Source: JABSQH01 sp965230015 (GTDB lineage Bacteria; Actinomycetota; Acidimicrobiia; Acidimicrobiales; Ilumatobacteraceae). From it: a DNA stretch of 64,000 bases. The stretch covers positions 62,001 to 126,000 of the forward strand of contig CBDDKF010000021.1 in the NCBI GenBank assembly GCA_965230015.1, written 5' to 3'. The translations under genes were made by a program, and so were the position numbers. Below are positions 8,353 through 16,310 of the stretch, one piece after another; positions within the stretch are counted from its first letter, which is position 1, and each line of letters starts with the position of its first letter. Under the pieces are notes generated by a model. That model was not told the DNA's origin, made no database searches, and was given only the letters and a program-made list of their open reading frames with translations.

Positions 8353-8928
8353 TCAGCGACGGGGCGCAGCTTCGTAGCGATCGCCGATTCGGCCCAGCGA
8401 ACGCGCGGCGCGCCGGGGATCGACGCACGCGTGGACCGGGAACCGAGTGATCGCATCGGCGACCACGTCACCGATTACCACGTCGAGTTCGCTCGTGCTG
8501 ACCGCAGCCTCGCGGCGCATCGACGACCGCATGCTTTCGGCGAGATGGACCACCCCACGCAGTTGCATCGGATCGGGCGTCGAGAGCGGCGCATCACTCA
8601 CGACCTCCACGTACGGCGGATCGGGTTCTACCAACAAGCGAGTGTCGCCGTCGTAAAGGTCACACCCGAGATCGGCGGTCCAGGAGCGACTCGTGATCTC
8701 GAGCAAGCCGACGACGAACCGCTCCCACACCGCCAACGCTCTCCCCGCTCGCGTCAGTGCTGGATAGGCGGCGACGGCACGCTCGAACGGTCGCGACTCG
8801 ACGTCGACGTAGCCGCCGAGGACGATCTCGACACGTTCACCCTCGAACGACGAGTGATCACGACGATGCGCACGCCCGTGCAGCGATCCCGGCGACGGTG
8901 CGGCGAGGTCCGTTCGGCGAGTCAGCAT
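8353..8928 (-). CDS. Uncharacterised protein behind a putative iron box
   Basis: A 191-aa soluble protein I do not recognise. The central part (VWERFVVGLLEITSRSWTAD, then GDTRLLVEPDPPYVEVVSD) looks like an alpha/beta globular domain. There is no signal peptide. The ATG at 8928 has no clear ribosome site, and GTG at the EIVLGG segment about 32 residues in could be the true start. A candidate iron box begins 13 bases upstream, placing it in the presumed iron regulon of this island. Cys occurs only twice, so a metal-cluster role is not obvious. Confidence 0.6.
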   Translation of the reverse strand: MLTRRTDLAAPSPGSLHGRAHRRDHSSFEGERVEIVLGGYVDVESRPFERAVAAYPALTRAGRALAVWERFVVGLLEITSRSWTADLGCDLYDGDTRLLVEPDPPYVEVVSDAPLSTPDPMQLRGVVHLAESMRSSMRREAAVSTSELDVVIGDVVADAITRFPVHACVDPRRAARSLGRIGDRYEAAPRR

Positions 8929-8940
8929 GTCGCCGGGATG

Positions 8941-8954
8941 TTAACTACACCTAA
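8941..8954. promoter_or_regulatory. Candidate iron box upstream of the 8353-8928 gene
   Basis: TTAACTACACCTAA matches 11 of 14 positions of the perfect box at 4309, with an intact ACCTAA half-site. It lies 12 bases before the start codon of the uncharacterised protein, at the same spacing as the permease operon box. Confidence 0.55.
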
Positions 8955-8981
8955 CGCATCTGGTCAACGAGGTCGACAGAA

Positions 8982-9542
8982 CTACCCGCGAAGCGCAACG
9001 ACGAGGAACGACAGCCCGACGAACACGAACATCGCCGAGGTCACGAGTCGAAGTATCCGCGGCGTCAACCAACGTCGCAGGCGGACGCCAATCGCCACAC
9101 CGAGAAGGCCAGCAGCCGCCATGCCGATCGAGGCGCCAACCCACGCAGGGAGCGCCCCGAACTCGGCGCCGAGCCCAGCCGTGGCGAACATCGTCTTGTC
9201 ACCGAGCTCGGCCACAACGAGGACGCCGATGAGCGCGAGCTGCGAGCGCAGCGGTGCAACGTCGACCTCGTCCGCCGGACTCGGACGCACGAAGAACGAC
9301 CACGCCGCAACCCCCAAGAACACCGCTGCCGCCAGCCACGCCCGGGCGGTCGACGGCAGCGCCGAGCCGATCAGGCCTCCTGCAGCTGCACTGAGTGACG
9401 TCGTCACCACCGACACCACGAGTACGGCGACCACGACGTCACGCCATGCCCCACGCGCGGCGAGCGACAGCGCAACCAGTTGGCTCTTGTCGCCGAGTTC
9501 GGCGACAAACACCAGTCCGGCGCTCAGCGCGATCGCTTCCAT
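8982..9542 (-). CDS. GDT1/UPF0016-family manganese exporter
   Basis: A 186-aa membrane protein with two repeated halves, each beginning with the hallmark E-L-G-D-K motif: VFVAELGDKSQLVAL near residue 14 and VVAELGDKTMFATAG near residue 108. About six transmembrane helices are present, the usual number for UPF0016 (MntX/GDT1) proteins, which move Mn2+ or Ca2+. The function is strongly supported by a yybP-ykoY manganese riboswitch in its leader. Exporting manganese inside an iron-starvation island fits the need to keep the Fe/Mn balance. An AGGA-type ribosome site (ctcggaggaacg) precedes the ATG. Confidence 0.9.
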   Translation of the reverse strand: MEAIALSAGLVFVAELGDKSQLVALSLAARGAWRDVVVAVLVVSVVTTSLSAAAGGLIGSALPSTARAWLAAAVFLGVAAWSFFVRPSPADEVDVAPLRSQLALIGVLVVAELGDKTMFATAGLGAEFGALPAWVGASIGMAAAGLLGVAIGVRLRRWLTPRILRLVTSAMFVFVGLSFLVVALRG

Positions 9543-9599
9543 TCGTTCCTCCGAGTTCGTCGCCCGGAGGAGGGGATGCCTCGACCGGGCATCTGTTCG

Positions 9600-9705
9600 A
9601 TGCCTGGCCGAAGGTCTTGCTCACCTCGCATCCGAGGCCCGGGGACCGGGGTTCATCACCCAGCGTGTCGATCCACCGGCGGAGAGCTACTCCCCTTCGC
9701 CGCTC
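9600..9705 (-). promoter_or_regulatory. yybP-ykoY manganese riboswitch
   Basis: Read on the minus strand, the leader contains GAAGGGGAGTAGC (about 9685-9699) and, further on, GTGAGCAAGACCTTCGGC (about 9607-9624). These are the two most conserved segments of the yybP-ykoY class, the L1 and L3 loops that dock and bind Mn2+. A GC-rich variable helix lies between them. The exporter starts about 60 bases downstream. Mn2+ binding would be expected to switch the exporter on. A covariance search was not run, but the core matches and downstream gene are both canonical. Confidence 0.85.
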
Positions 9706-9774
9706 GCCAGCCTAGACCCATCCGGAGACGCGTAAACGCCTCACGCGACGTGGCGTGGACTCCAACATGCTATG

Positions 9775-9788
9775 TTTGGTATGCCTAT
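9775..9788. promoter_or_regulatory. Candidate iron box upstream of the substrate-binding protein at 9798
   Basis: TTTGGTATGCCTAT matches 11 of 14 positions of the box at 4309. It ends nine bases before the ATG, so the mRNA leader would be very short or the site overlaps the start of transcription. It controls a siderophore-binding protein, flavoprotein and flavoreductase gene set. Confidence 0.55.
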
Positions 9789-9797
9789 CATCGTGGA

Positions 9798-10922
9798 ATG
9801 CAGATCGGACTGGGACGCTCGCGCACGCTGACACTCGGGGTGGCGTGCGCCGTCGTGATCGCACTCGGAGCGTGCGGCGACGACGACACGGGGTCGAGCA
9901 CGACCGCACAGAGCACGGCGACGGAAGCCTCGACGCAGGCCGCGGCCGCCGAAACGTCGGCTCCGCCAACCACCGGCGCGCCGACGACGGACGCCACACC
10001 AACCACCGCACCACCAACGAGCGAGGTGTCGACCACCGCCGCGCCGACGACCACCGAGGCCGTCGCTGACGATCGAACGATCGTGGCGCTCGATGAGCAA
10101 ACGGCGTTCGCACTGCTGTCGATCGGCGTGACCCCCGACCACGTGCTGACCACGCTCAACTCCGAGACCTTCGCTGCACTCAACGCCGACCTCGGCATAC
10201 CGACCACCGAGTTCGTCATCGCCGAACCGTCATTCGAGGTGGTCGCCGGTTTGTCCCCCGACCTACTCGTCGGCGTCGAGAACCCGTTCCTCGTCGAGCG
10301 CGCCAGCGAATACGAGCAGATCGCGCCGCTCGTCACCGTGCCGCTCGACGCCAGCTGGGAAGAACAACTCCAAGCGCTCGCCGCCGACTTCGATGCCGAC
10401 GATCAGGCAGCCGCCGTGATCGCTGCGGTCGATGGCTTCGCGGCGCAAACGGCACAAGCGCTGGCAGATGCGGGCGCAGCCGGGCCGTCGGTATCGGTCA
10501 TGACCGTACGGCTCGGGAACATCCTGGCGATCACTGCATCGGGTGCCACGGGCGAGATCCTGTCCGGCGTCGGGCTGACGCGGCCGGCGCCGCAACTCGC
10601 CGAAGGCCCGCCCGGGATCCCGTTCGTCCAGGTGTCGCCCGAGACGATCGGCGAGCACGATGCCGACCTGCTCGTGCTGGCACAAGGCGTGAACTTCGAC
10701 CTTGCGCCACTCGTCGACTCACCGATCTACGGCCAACTCGCAGCAGTGCAGAACGATGCCGTTGCTGAGGCCGTCGGCGATACGTGGGTCCTCGGCGGCA
10801 CGGGGTTCGCCACGTACTGGGTATTGCAGGACCTGGTCGACATCCTGGTCGACGGCGGAGCGCCAGCCGGGTTCGACGACACGTCGGCCCGGTGGGCGTC
10901 GTTTCTCGAATTGACTTCGTAA
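9798..10922 (+). CDS. Iron-siderophore ABC transporter substrate-binding lipoprotein
   Basis: A 374-aa lipoprotein: signal ending VIALGAC, a Thr/Pro-rich linker to residue 92, then a FecB/FepB-type class III binding domain (TAFALLSIGVTPDHVLT, SFEVVAGLSPDLLVG, EYEQIAPLVTVPLDASWEEQ). It should present ferric siderophore to the single FecCD permease of the island. It starts a three-gene plus-strand set with a flavoprotein and a siderophore-interacting reductase, which suggests that this receptor and those oxidoreductases handle the same ligand. A candidate iron box lies directly upstream. Confidence 0.85.
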   Translation: MQIGLGRSRTLTLGVACAVVIALGACGDDDTGSSTTAQSTATEASTQAAAAETSAPPTTGAPTTDATPTTAPPTSEVSTTAAPTTTEAVADDRTIVALDEQTAFALLSIGVTPDHVLTTLNSETFAALNADLGIPTTEFVIAEPSFEVVAGLSPDLLVGVENPFLVERASEYEQIAPLVTVPLDASWEEQLQALAADFDADDQAAAVIAAVDGFAAQTAQALADAGAAGPSVSVMTVRLGNILAITASGATGEILSGVGLTRPAPQLAEGPPGIPFVQVSPETIGEHDADLLVLAQGVNFDLAPLVDSPIYGQLAAVQNDAVAEAVGDTWVLGGTGFATYWVLQDLVDILVDGGAPAGFDDTSARWASFLELTS

Positions 10923-10931
10923 GGAGTTCTC

Positions 10932-12344
10932 ATGACCCAGCCGCACATCGACACCGACTACCTGATCATCGGCGCCGGCGCCTCCGGCACGGCGATCGCC
11001 GACGAATTGGTCACCCACACTGACGCCGAGATCGTGCTCGTCGATCGCCGTCATCAACCCGGTGGTCACTGGGTCGACGCCTACCCGTTCGTTCGGCTGC
11101 ACCAGCCATCCGCCTACTACGGCGTGAACTCGCGACCGTTGGGCTTCGACCGCATCGACGAGACCGGACCGAATGCGGGGTTCTACGAACGGGCGAGCGG
11201 AGCCGAGTTGGTCGACTACTATGAGCGAGTCCTCGACGAACAGTTGCTCGCTTCCGGCCAGGTGCAGTTCCTCGGGTCGACCGAATTCGTCGGCGACCCG
11301 ACCGCAGCACGCGCCGACGACGGCTCGCACCAGGTGCGATCGATTCTCGATGATCATCGAACGACAGTCACCGCTCGGCGCCGCGTGATCGATGCGACGT
11401 ACGTCGAGTCCGTCGTGCCCGCACGACACCGGCGCCCCTACGCGGTCGACCCCGAGGTGCGCATCGGCACGCCGACCGACCTGGTCCGCCTTCACCAATC
11501 GGCGCACCGATTCACCGTGATCGGTGCGGGCAAGACTGCGATGGACTCGTGCTGCTTCCTCCTCGATCAGGGCGTAGATCCCGACCGCATCCGATGGATT
11601 CGACCGCGCGACGGGTGGTTCACCGACCGAGCTGGAACACAACCGTTCACGCTCGCCGCAGGGATGGCCGAGCAGCAAGCCGACACGATCGAGGCGATCG
11701 CCACCTCGTCCACCGGCCAAGAGCTGGCCCATCAGCTCGAAGAACGGGGCAGATTTCACCGCATCGACCACGCGGTCGAGCCACAGATCAACCGCGGAGC
11801 AACGGTGTCGCAACACGAACTCGAGCAGCTGCGCACGATCGAGAACGTCGTTCGACTCGGACGCGTCCGCCGCATCTCCGCCCATGCGATGCACCTCGAC
11901 GACGGCGACGTCGTCGCCGATCGAAACGACGTCTACGTCGATTGCACTGCCCAAGGCCTGGCCACATCACCCCTCCGGCCGATCTTCAGCCAGGGAGCGA
12001 TCACGGTGCAGTTCACCACGCTGGGCGTCGCCCCGTGGTCGGCCGCAGTGGTCGCCTTCGTCGAGTCGCTCGACACCGACGACGACGAGCGCAACCATCT
12101 GTGCCAACCCGTTCCTCGCACCGGGTTGATCGCCGACCAACTCCGCGTGTATTCCGCGGGATTCACCGCCGAAGGCGTGCGGCGCGCCGACCCACGTCTC
12201 GCCGAATGGTCTGGCGCCGCGCGCCTCAATCCCGGGCGCAGCGTCGCCACACAGATGGACGATCCACGAATCGGCGCCGCGGTGCAGCGCATGATCACAG
12301 GACTCGACGCAGCGATGGCCAGCCTCGCCACTCACGCGGCGTGA
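10932..12344 (+). CDS. FAD/NAD(P)-dependent oxidoreductase
   Basis: A 470-aa flavoprotein. The N-terminal FAD Rossmann motif is DYLIIGAGASGTAIADEL, and a second dinucleotide site FTVIGAGKTAMDSCCFLL lies near residue 198, giving the two-nucleotide layout of class B flavin monooxygenases and related reductases. The GGHWVDAYPFVRLHQPSAYY segment is typical of NAD(P)/FAD proteins of actinobacteria. AAGGAG lies just upstream of the ATG. Set between a siderophore-binding protein and a siderophore-interacting reductase, it may modify or reduce the siderophore; the substrate cannot be read from sequence. Confidence 0.8.
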   Translation: MTQPHIDTDYLIIGAGASGTAIADELVTHTDAEIVLVDRRHQPGGHWVDAYPFVRLHQPSAYYGVNSRPLGFDRIDETGPNAGFYERASGAELVDYYERVLDEQLLASGQVQFLGSTEFVGDPTAARADDGSHQVRSILDDHRTTVTARRRVIDATYVESVVPARHRRPYAVDPEVRIGTPTDLVRLHQSAHRFTVIGAGKTAMDSCCFLLDQGVDPDRIRWIRPRDGWFTDRAGTQPFTLAAGMAEQQADTIEAIATSSTGQELAHQLEERGRFHRIDHAVEPQINRGATVSQHELEQLRTIENVVRLGRVRRISAHAMHLDDGDVVADRNDVYVDCTAQGLATSPLRPIFSQGAITVQFTTLGVAPWSAAVVAFVESLDTDDDERNHLCQPVPRTGLIADQLRVYSAGFTAEGVRRADPRLAEWSGAARLNPGRSVATQMDDPRIGAAVQRMITGLDAAMASLATHAA

Positions 12345-12360
12345 CGCGGCGGCGGTCCCC

Positions 12361-13095
12361 ATGTCGATCACATCCACCATCCGCCAGAACACCTCGAAGA
12401 ATGAAGCCGAGGTCGTGTCGGTCCAGTCGGCCGGCGACGGGCTCCGGCACGTTCACCTCGCCGCCCGTCGTCCCATCGTCGGTTGGCAGCCGGGGCAAGC
12501 GATCGCGGTGGTGGTCGATCCCGACGGCAAGGGGATGCGCGATCGGTGGCGGCACTACACCGTTCGCCGAGCCACGCCGGAGTCCAACCAGCTCGAGTTG
12601 GTCGTCGTCGACCGCGGAGGCAGCTCACCCGCCGGGCGCTGGATCGCCAGCCTGGAGCCCGGGGCGACGTTCACGTTCATGGGCCCAGGCGGACGGCCGA
12701 CACTCAGCGCAGGTGCGTCCGCCTACGTGCTGGTTGGAGACCGATCGAGCATTGCATCGATCGCCGCGATGACCGAGCACCTCCTCACCGCCGAGCGAGC
12801 TCCCACGATCGATGTCGTCATCGGCACACCCAATCCCGAACTCGCCGACCTGACGCTCGACGATGACACCGCCGACAACCTGCACGTGCGTTGGATCCGC
12901 GCCGCAGACGCAGGCGAGCTGCGAACTCACGTGCCGCCGGCACTCCCGACGTCGTTGCGACCCGATGCGCGGGCATACGTGACGGGCGAGATGGAAATGA
13001 TGCAGACGGTTCGTGCACAACTCCAGCGCTCCGGGTTGCGTCGGCGAGCAGTCGGCTGCCACGCGCACTGGACCCCGGGCCGGCGCGGAATGTGA
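12361..13095 (+). CDS. Siderophore-interacting protein (compact FAD reductase)
   Basis: A 244-aa member of the siderophore-interacting family and the third in this window. It has RWRHYTVRRATPE for FAD binding (near residue 64), FTFMGPGGRPTLSAG, VLVGDRSSIASIAAM for NAD(P)H binding and AYVTGEMEMMQTVRAQL near the end. The tail GCHAHWTPGRRGM replaces the usual YWRRG ending, so it is a diverged paralogue. It follows the flavoprotein by 16 bases and is presumably co-transcribed. Confidence 0.82.
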   Translation: MSITSTIRQNTSKNEAEVVSVQSAGDGLRHVHLAARRPIVGWQPGQAIAVVVDPDGKGMRDRWRHYTVRRATPESNQLELVVVDRGGSSPAGRWIASLEPGATFTFMGPGGRPTLSAGASAYVLVGDRSSIASIAAMTEHLLTAERAPTIDVVIGTPNPELADLTLDDDTADNLHVRWIRAADAGELRTHVPPALPTSLRPDARAYVTGEMEMMQTVRAQLQRSGLRRRAVGCHAHWTPGRRGM

Positions 13096-13104
13096 GGACT
13101 GCGT

Positions 13105-14604
13105 TCACGGACACGCGTTACGCGCCGAGGCCATGAACCCGCAGAACTCGGCACGGCTCACCGTCCATGTGCCGTCGACCAAACTCATCTCGCCCTCCAG
13201 GGCGGTGTACGCCGCGTTCTCTCCGAAGTAGACGTCGTAGGTCACGATCGCCTGGTCGTCAGTGACGACCACGCCGACCGGGTCGAGACGGATGCCACCG
13301 AGCGAGTCGCCGACGGTCTGATAGCTGTCGACGGTGCTGCGCAGTTCGTCGGCGGACTCGAGGTGCTCGGCCTTGCCATCGAAGGCGACGGCGGAGTCGA
13401 ACACCGCCGACCACGCATCGGCCGCGGCTTGCTCGGCCGGCCCGGCATCGCTGTCGATCGCTTCGAGCACGAGCATCGACGGCACCTGCGTCGACGGATC
13501 GCCGTCGACGGCGAGGACGAGCTCCGGTACCAACTGGTCGATCACGAAATGCAGGCTCAGGGGGCTGCCGTGAGAGAACGCCGCGGTGAGCAACGGGTCG
13601 GCGATGATCTCCCGCCCAGCCTGGCTTGCCTCGAGCGTCGGTCGAAGCGCCAGCCCACGCAACTGCTCATACCCGGCATCGCTCGACACCAGCCAAACGA
13701 CCACGTCCTGATCGAGCGTGCCGAGCTGCTCCTCGCTGACGGTGAAGAAGAACTGATCGCCGGCCAGGTCGTCGAACTCCGCAGGTGTGACGAATCCGAA
13801 GCGGCCCATCACCTCCGCGCGCACGTCACTCGATGCGTAGGCCCCGGGCAACTCTTCGAACGTGAACGCCACCGTGGCGGTTTGCCCATCGAATTCGGGA
13901 TACATCTCGCGCACCTCGGCGAACGCTGCCTCGGTGTCGTCGACGATCCGCTGCGCCTCGGCCTCCTTGCCAACCGCACGTCCCGTGATCAACAGCGCTT
14001 CGTCGAAGGGCGTGCCGAAGTCCGGATACTCGCCGGGCTGGGCCACCGTCGGCGCGATCGCCGACAGTGTTTCGTAGTCGGACTCGGTCATTCCCGACGA
14101 CAGTCCGAGGATCAGATCGGGCTGCAGCGTAGCGATCTCCTCGAAGGCCAACTCGGTGCTCGGCAGCACCGTCGGCTCAGCATCGCCAAGGGCCGCCTGG
14201 GCCCACGGCCACGTCGCAAAGGGTTGATCCCCGTACCAGTCGCGCACGCCAACCGGCGTCACACCGAGCGACAACAGACCGTCGTGTTCGCCGAAGCCGA
14301 TCGACACGATCGACTGTGGCTCGGCGGGAATCGTGGTCTCGCCGAACTTGTGCTCGATCGTCACCGGGAACACCATGTCTGCGGCGTCCGACTCGGCGTC
14401 GTCCGCAGTCGCCTCGGTGCTGTCCGGCGCGGCGTCGGTCACGTCTGGCGCGTCGGTCACGTCAGGCGTGTCGGTCGTGTCGGCCGGCGTCGTCGCCTCG
14501 GCGCCGGGAGCGCTCGTCGCGCCGGATTCGTCGTCGTCGCTGGCACACGCAGCAACCACCAGGGCGAGCGCGGCAACCGCAGCCGCCAGCCTTCGAGCCG
14601 TCAT
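13105..14604 (-). CDS. Iron-siderophore-binding lipoprotein fused to an MTB12-like domain
   Basis: A 499-aa lipoprotein: signal MTARRLAAAVAALALVVAAC, an acidic and Thr-rich linker to about residue 80, and a FecB/FepB-type substrate-binding domain to about residue 385 (IVSIGFGEHDGLLSLGVTP, FEEIATLQPDLILGL). The last 110 residues, from AWSAVFDSAVAFDGKAEHL to EFCGFMASARNACP, are clearly homologous to the globular domain of the lipoprotein at 4363. The ATG at 14604 has GGAG six bases upstream and directly begins the signal peptide. The iron box at 14716 lies upstream in the leader. The extra domain is the unusual point. Confidence 0.85.
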   Translation of the reverse strand: MTARRLAAAVAALALVVAACASDDDESGATSAPGAEATTPADTTDTPDVTDAPDVTDAAPDSTEATADDAESDAADMVFPVTIEHKFGETTIPAEPQSIVSIGFGEHDGLLSLGVTPVGVRDWYGDQPFATWPWAQAALGDAEPTVLPSTELAFEEIATLQPDLILGLSSGMTESDYETLSAIAPTVAQPGEYPDFGTPFDEALLITGRAVGKEAEAQRIVDDTEAAFAEVREMYPEFDGQTATVAFTFEELPGAYASSDVRAEVMGRFGFVTPAEFDDLAGDQFFFTVSEEQLGTLDQDVVVWLVSSDAGYEQLRGLALRPTLEASQAGREIIADPLLTAAFSHGSPLSLHFVIDQLVPELVLAVDGDPSTQVPSMLVLEAIDSDAGPAEQAAADAWSAVFDSAVAFDGKAEHLESADELRSTVDSYQTVGDSLGGIRLDPVGVVVTDDQAIVTYDVYFGENAAYTALEGEMSLVDGTWTVSRAEFCGFMASARNACP

Positions 14605-14715
14605 GATTCTCCGATCTGCCGAGTCGTCATTGGGGAGTACGGCGACCGACTCGGTGAGGCCGCCGCTGCGGCGGGCAGTATGACGGAGAGAGTTCACATA
14701 GCGCAATTCATTCTG

Positions 14716-14729
14716 TTAGGAATACCAAA
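14716..14729. promoter_or_regulatory. Iron box upstream of the 13105-14604 lipoprotein gene
   Basis: TTAGGAATACCAAA matches 12 of 14 positions of the perfect box at 4309. It lies about 110 bases upstream of the minus-strand lipoprotein start, in the 206-bp divergent region shared with the plus-strand gene at 14811. Confidence 0.65.
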
Positions 14730-14763
14730 CATCTCCGGAGCCTGAGTCCGGCCGTGGAAGGCG

Positions 14764-14777
14764 ATAGGTGGACCTAA
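14764..14777. promoter_or_regulatory. Iron box upstream of the 14811 substrate-binding protein
   Basis: ATAGGTGGACCTAA contains the perfect inverted repeat TAGGT-GG-ACCTA and matches 11 of 14 positions of the box at 4309. It ends 33 bases before the plus-strand ATG. Together with the site at 14716, each of the two divergent genes has its own box. Confidence 0.65.
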
Positions 14778-14810
14778 TACTCCGAGCACAGGTCCATATA
14801 CTCGCCCGTC

Positions 14811-15884
14811 ATGCTCACGACCCATCGACGCTTCTCTTCGCGAGCTGCAGCGCTCACGCTGGCCCTTGTGTTCGTCGCCGCATGTGGCGGGTCGGGCGAC
14901 GACGATGGCGCCGACACCACCGGGGTATCGGCAACGACAACACCCGCGACCACTGCGACGGCAGCGACTGAAACCACCGCAGCGAGCCCGACGACCGGCG
15001 CGCCAACGACTGGCGCGCCAACCACCGAGGGGGTTTCGCCGACGACCGACGCCGCTCCGGAGACAACCGCAGCGCCGGTCGACGAGGCGATCGACAGCCC
15101 CGTCGATCTCGGCAACGTGGTCGTACTCGGCGAGGAGTTCCTGCTCGCCGACTTCCTCGCACTTGGCGGACAGGCCGTCGCCGCAACGGCCACGCTCGGC
15201 GATCGCTTCGTGGGCATCGAGCGCGACACCAGCGGCATCGACCCGCTGTCGTCGATCGACCCGAACTTCGAGCTGCTCGCCTCGTATCAGCCAGACCTGA
15301 TCATCACCACGACCGGCGTGGTCGAGCTCATCGGCACGACCGAACTGGAAGCCATCGCGCCAACCGAGGTGGTCGACAACAGCGACTGGCAACAGCAGGT
15401 GCGCGACGTGGCCGCAGCGATGGGGGTACCCGAGCGCGCCGACCAGCTACTCGCGCAGTACGACGAGGCCGTCGCCGCAGCCGATGTGCCCGAGGGCCTC
15501 GAGGCGAGCGCGGCCACGGTGTACTCCGGCGAGAACGTCGCCGCCTGGGTCGCCGGCCCGGTGAACATTCCCCAAGTCCTGCTCGACCTCGGACTGACGC
15601 TCACACCCGGCGGCGGTGAGCTCGACGGCGAGTCGAACGGCCGCGTCTTCCTCTCCAACGAGCTGATCCCCGTGCTCGACGGCGAGGTCCTCATCCTCGC
15701 CCAGACCAGCGGGGTCGAGGGCGAAGACGAGGCATTGGCCAACGTGTCGGCGCAACGGTTGTGGCAGCAGCTGCCGGCTGTCGCCGCAGGCAACGTGGTG
15801 ACGATCGACCGGCTCGGCTACCCCGGCGTGGAAGGCCGTATCCGCATCATCGACGACGTGCTCGCCGCGTTGCCGCAAAGCTGA
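14811..15884 (+). CDS. Iron-siderophore ABC transporter substrate-binding lipoprotein
   Basis: A 357-aa lipoprotein: signal ending LVFVAAC, a Thr/Ala/Pro linker to about residue 95, and a FecB-type binding domain (VVLGEEFLLADFLALGG, PNFELLASYQPDLIIT, WQQQVRDVAAAMGVPERAD). It is the fourth iron-type substrate-binding protein of the island. It is divergent from the fused lipoprotein at 13105 and has its own iron box. It ends four bases before the convergent Gdx gene. Confidence 0.85.
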   Translation: MLTTHRRFSSRAAALTLALVFVAACGGSGDDDGADTTGVSATTTPATTATAATETTAASPTTGAPTTGAPTTEGVSPTTDAAPETTAAPVDEAIDSPVDLGNVVVLGEEFLLADFLALGGQAVAATATLGDRFVGIERDTSGIDPLSSIDPNFELLASYQPDLIITTTGVVELIGTTELEAIAPTEVVDNSDWQQQVRDVAAAMGVPERADQLLAQYDEAVAAADVPEGLEASAATVYSGENVAAWVAGPVNIPQVLLDLGLTLTPGGGELDGESNGRVFLSNELIPVLDGEVLILAQTSGVEGEDEALANVSAQRLWQQLPAVAAGNVVTIDRLGYPGVEGRIRIIDDVLAALPQS

Positions 15885-15888
15885 TCGC

Positions 15889-16206
15889 TCATGCCGCGGT
15901 GAGCTTCACGGCAACGATCGAACCGACGAGCGCGGCGATCGCCAGGATCTGCGGAATGTTGGTCTCTTGTCCCTTCAGCAACACGCTGACGAGAAAGGCG
16001 CCAACGGCGCCGATGCCAACCCACACGGCGTAGCCGGTACCGACCGGGATCGTGCGTGTTGCGACGCTGAGCAGGTACATGCTGATCGCCAGGGTGATCA
16101 CGAAGCCCACGGTGGGCAGCGCCCTGGTGAATCCCTTCGTTTCGCCGAGCAGCGATGCCCAGGCGACCTCGAACGCTCCGGCCAGTGCCAGGATCATCCA
16201 TGCCAT
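15889..16206 (-). CDS. gdx: Gdx/SugE-type small multidrug-resistance family guanidinium exporter
   Basis: A 105-aa protein with four transmembrane helices of the small multidrug resistance family. The first helix carries the essential Glu in AGAFEVAWASLLGETKGF, and IPVGTGYAVWVGIGAVGAF is typical of the SugE/Gdx branch rather than QacE-type drug pumps. Gdx proteins export guanidinium as antiparallel dimers in exchange for protons. A guanidine-III riboswitch directly upstream supports this function. CAGGAG ends eight bases before the ATG. Confidence 0.9.
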   Translation of the reverse strand: MAWMILALAGAFEVAWASLLGETKGFTRALPTVGFVITLAISMYLLSVATRTIPVGTGYAVWVGIGAVGAFLVSVLLKGQETNIPQILAIAALVGSIVAVKLTAA

Positions 16207-16219
16207 CGGATTGTCTCCT

Positions 16220-16262
16220 GCGCCCGTCGTGCCGGCCGGTACGGTGCGCCCCTCGTCGGTTG
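16220..16262 (-). promoter_or_regulatory. Guanidine-III riboswitch (ykkC-III)
   Basis: On the minus strand the leader reads ACCGACGAGG, GGCGCACCGTACC, GGCCGGC, ACGACGGGCGC. I recall the actinobacterial guanidine-III aptamer as CCGGACGAGG, TGCGCCGTACC, CGGTCAGG, ACAAGACGGCGC, which aligns along its length. A helix GCGC-A-CCG with CGG-GCGC (one bulged A) closes it, and CCG near the 5' end can pair with CGG in the loop to form the class pseudoknot. The ribosome site CAGGAG begins at the 3' end of the helix, so guanidine probably frees translation. Supported by the Gdx gene; not tested with a covariance model. Confidence 0.78.
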
Positions 16263-16310
16263 GATCAGATGATCCGTGTCGTACAACCGAGCGTACCGTC
16301 AGCGCATTCC

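Noticed and set aside
16207..16270. Guanidine-II (mini-ykkC) reading of the two ACGA motifs upstream of Gdx
   Set aside because: The ACGA sequences are not closed by proper stems as tetraloops, whereas the whole segment fits the guanidine-III class.
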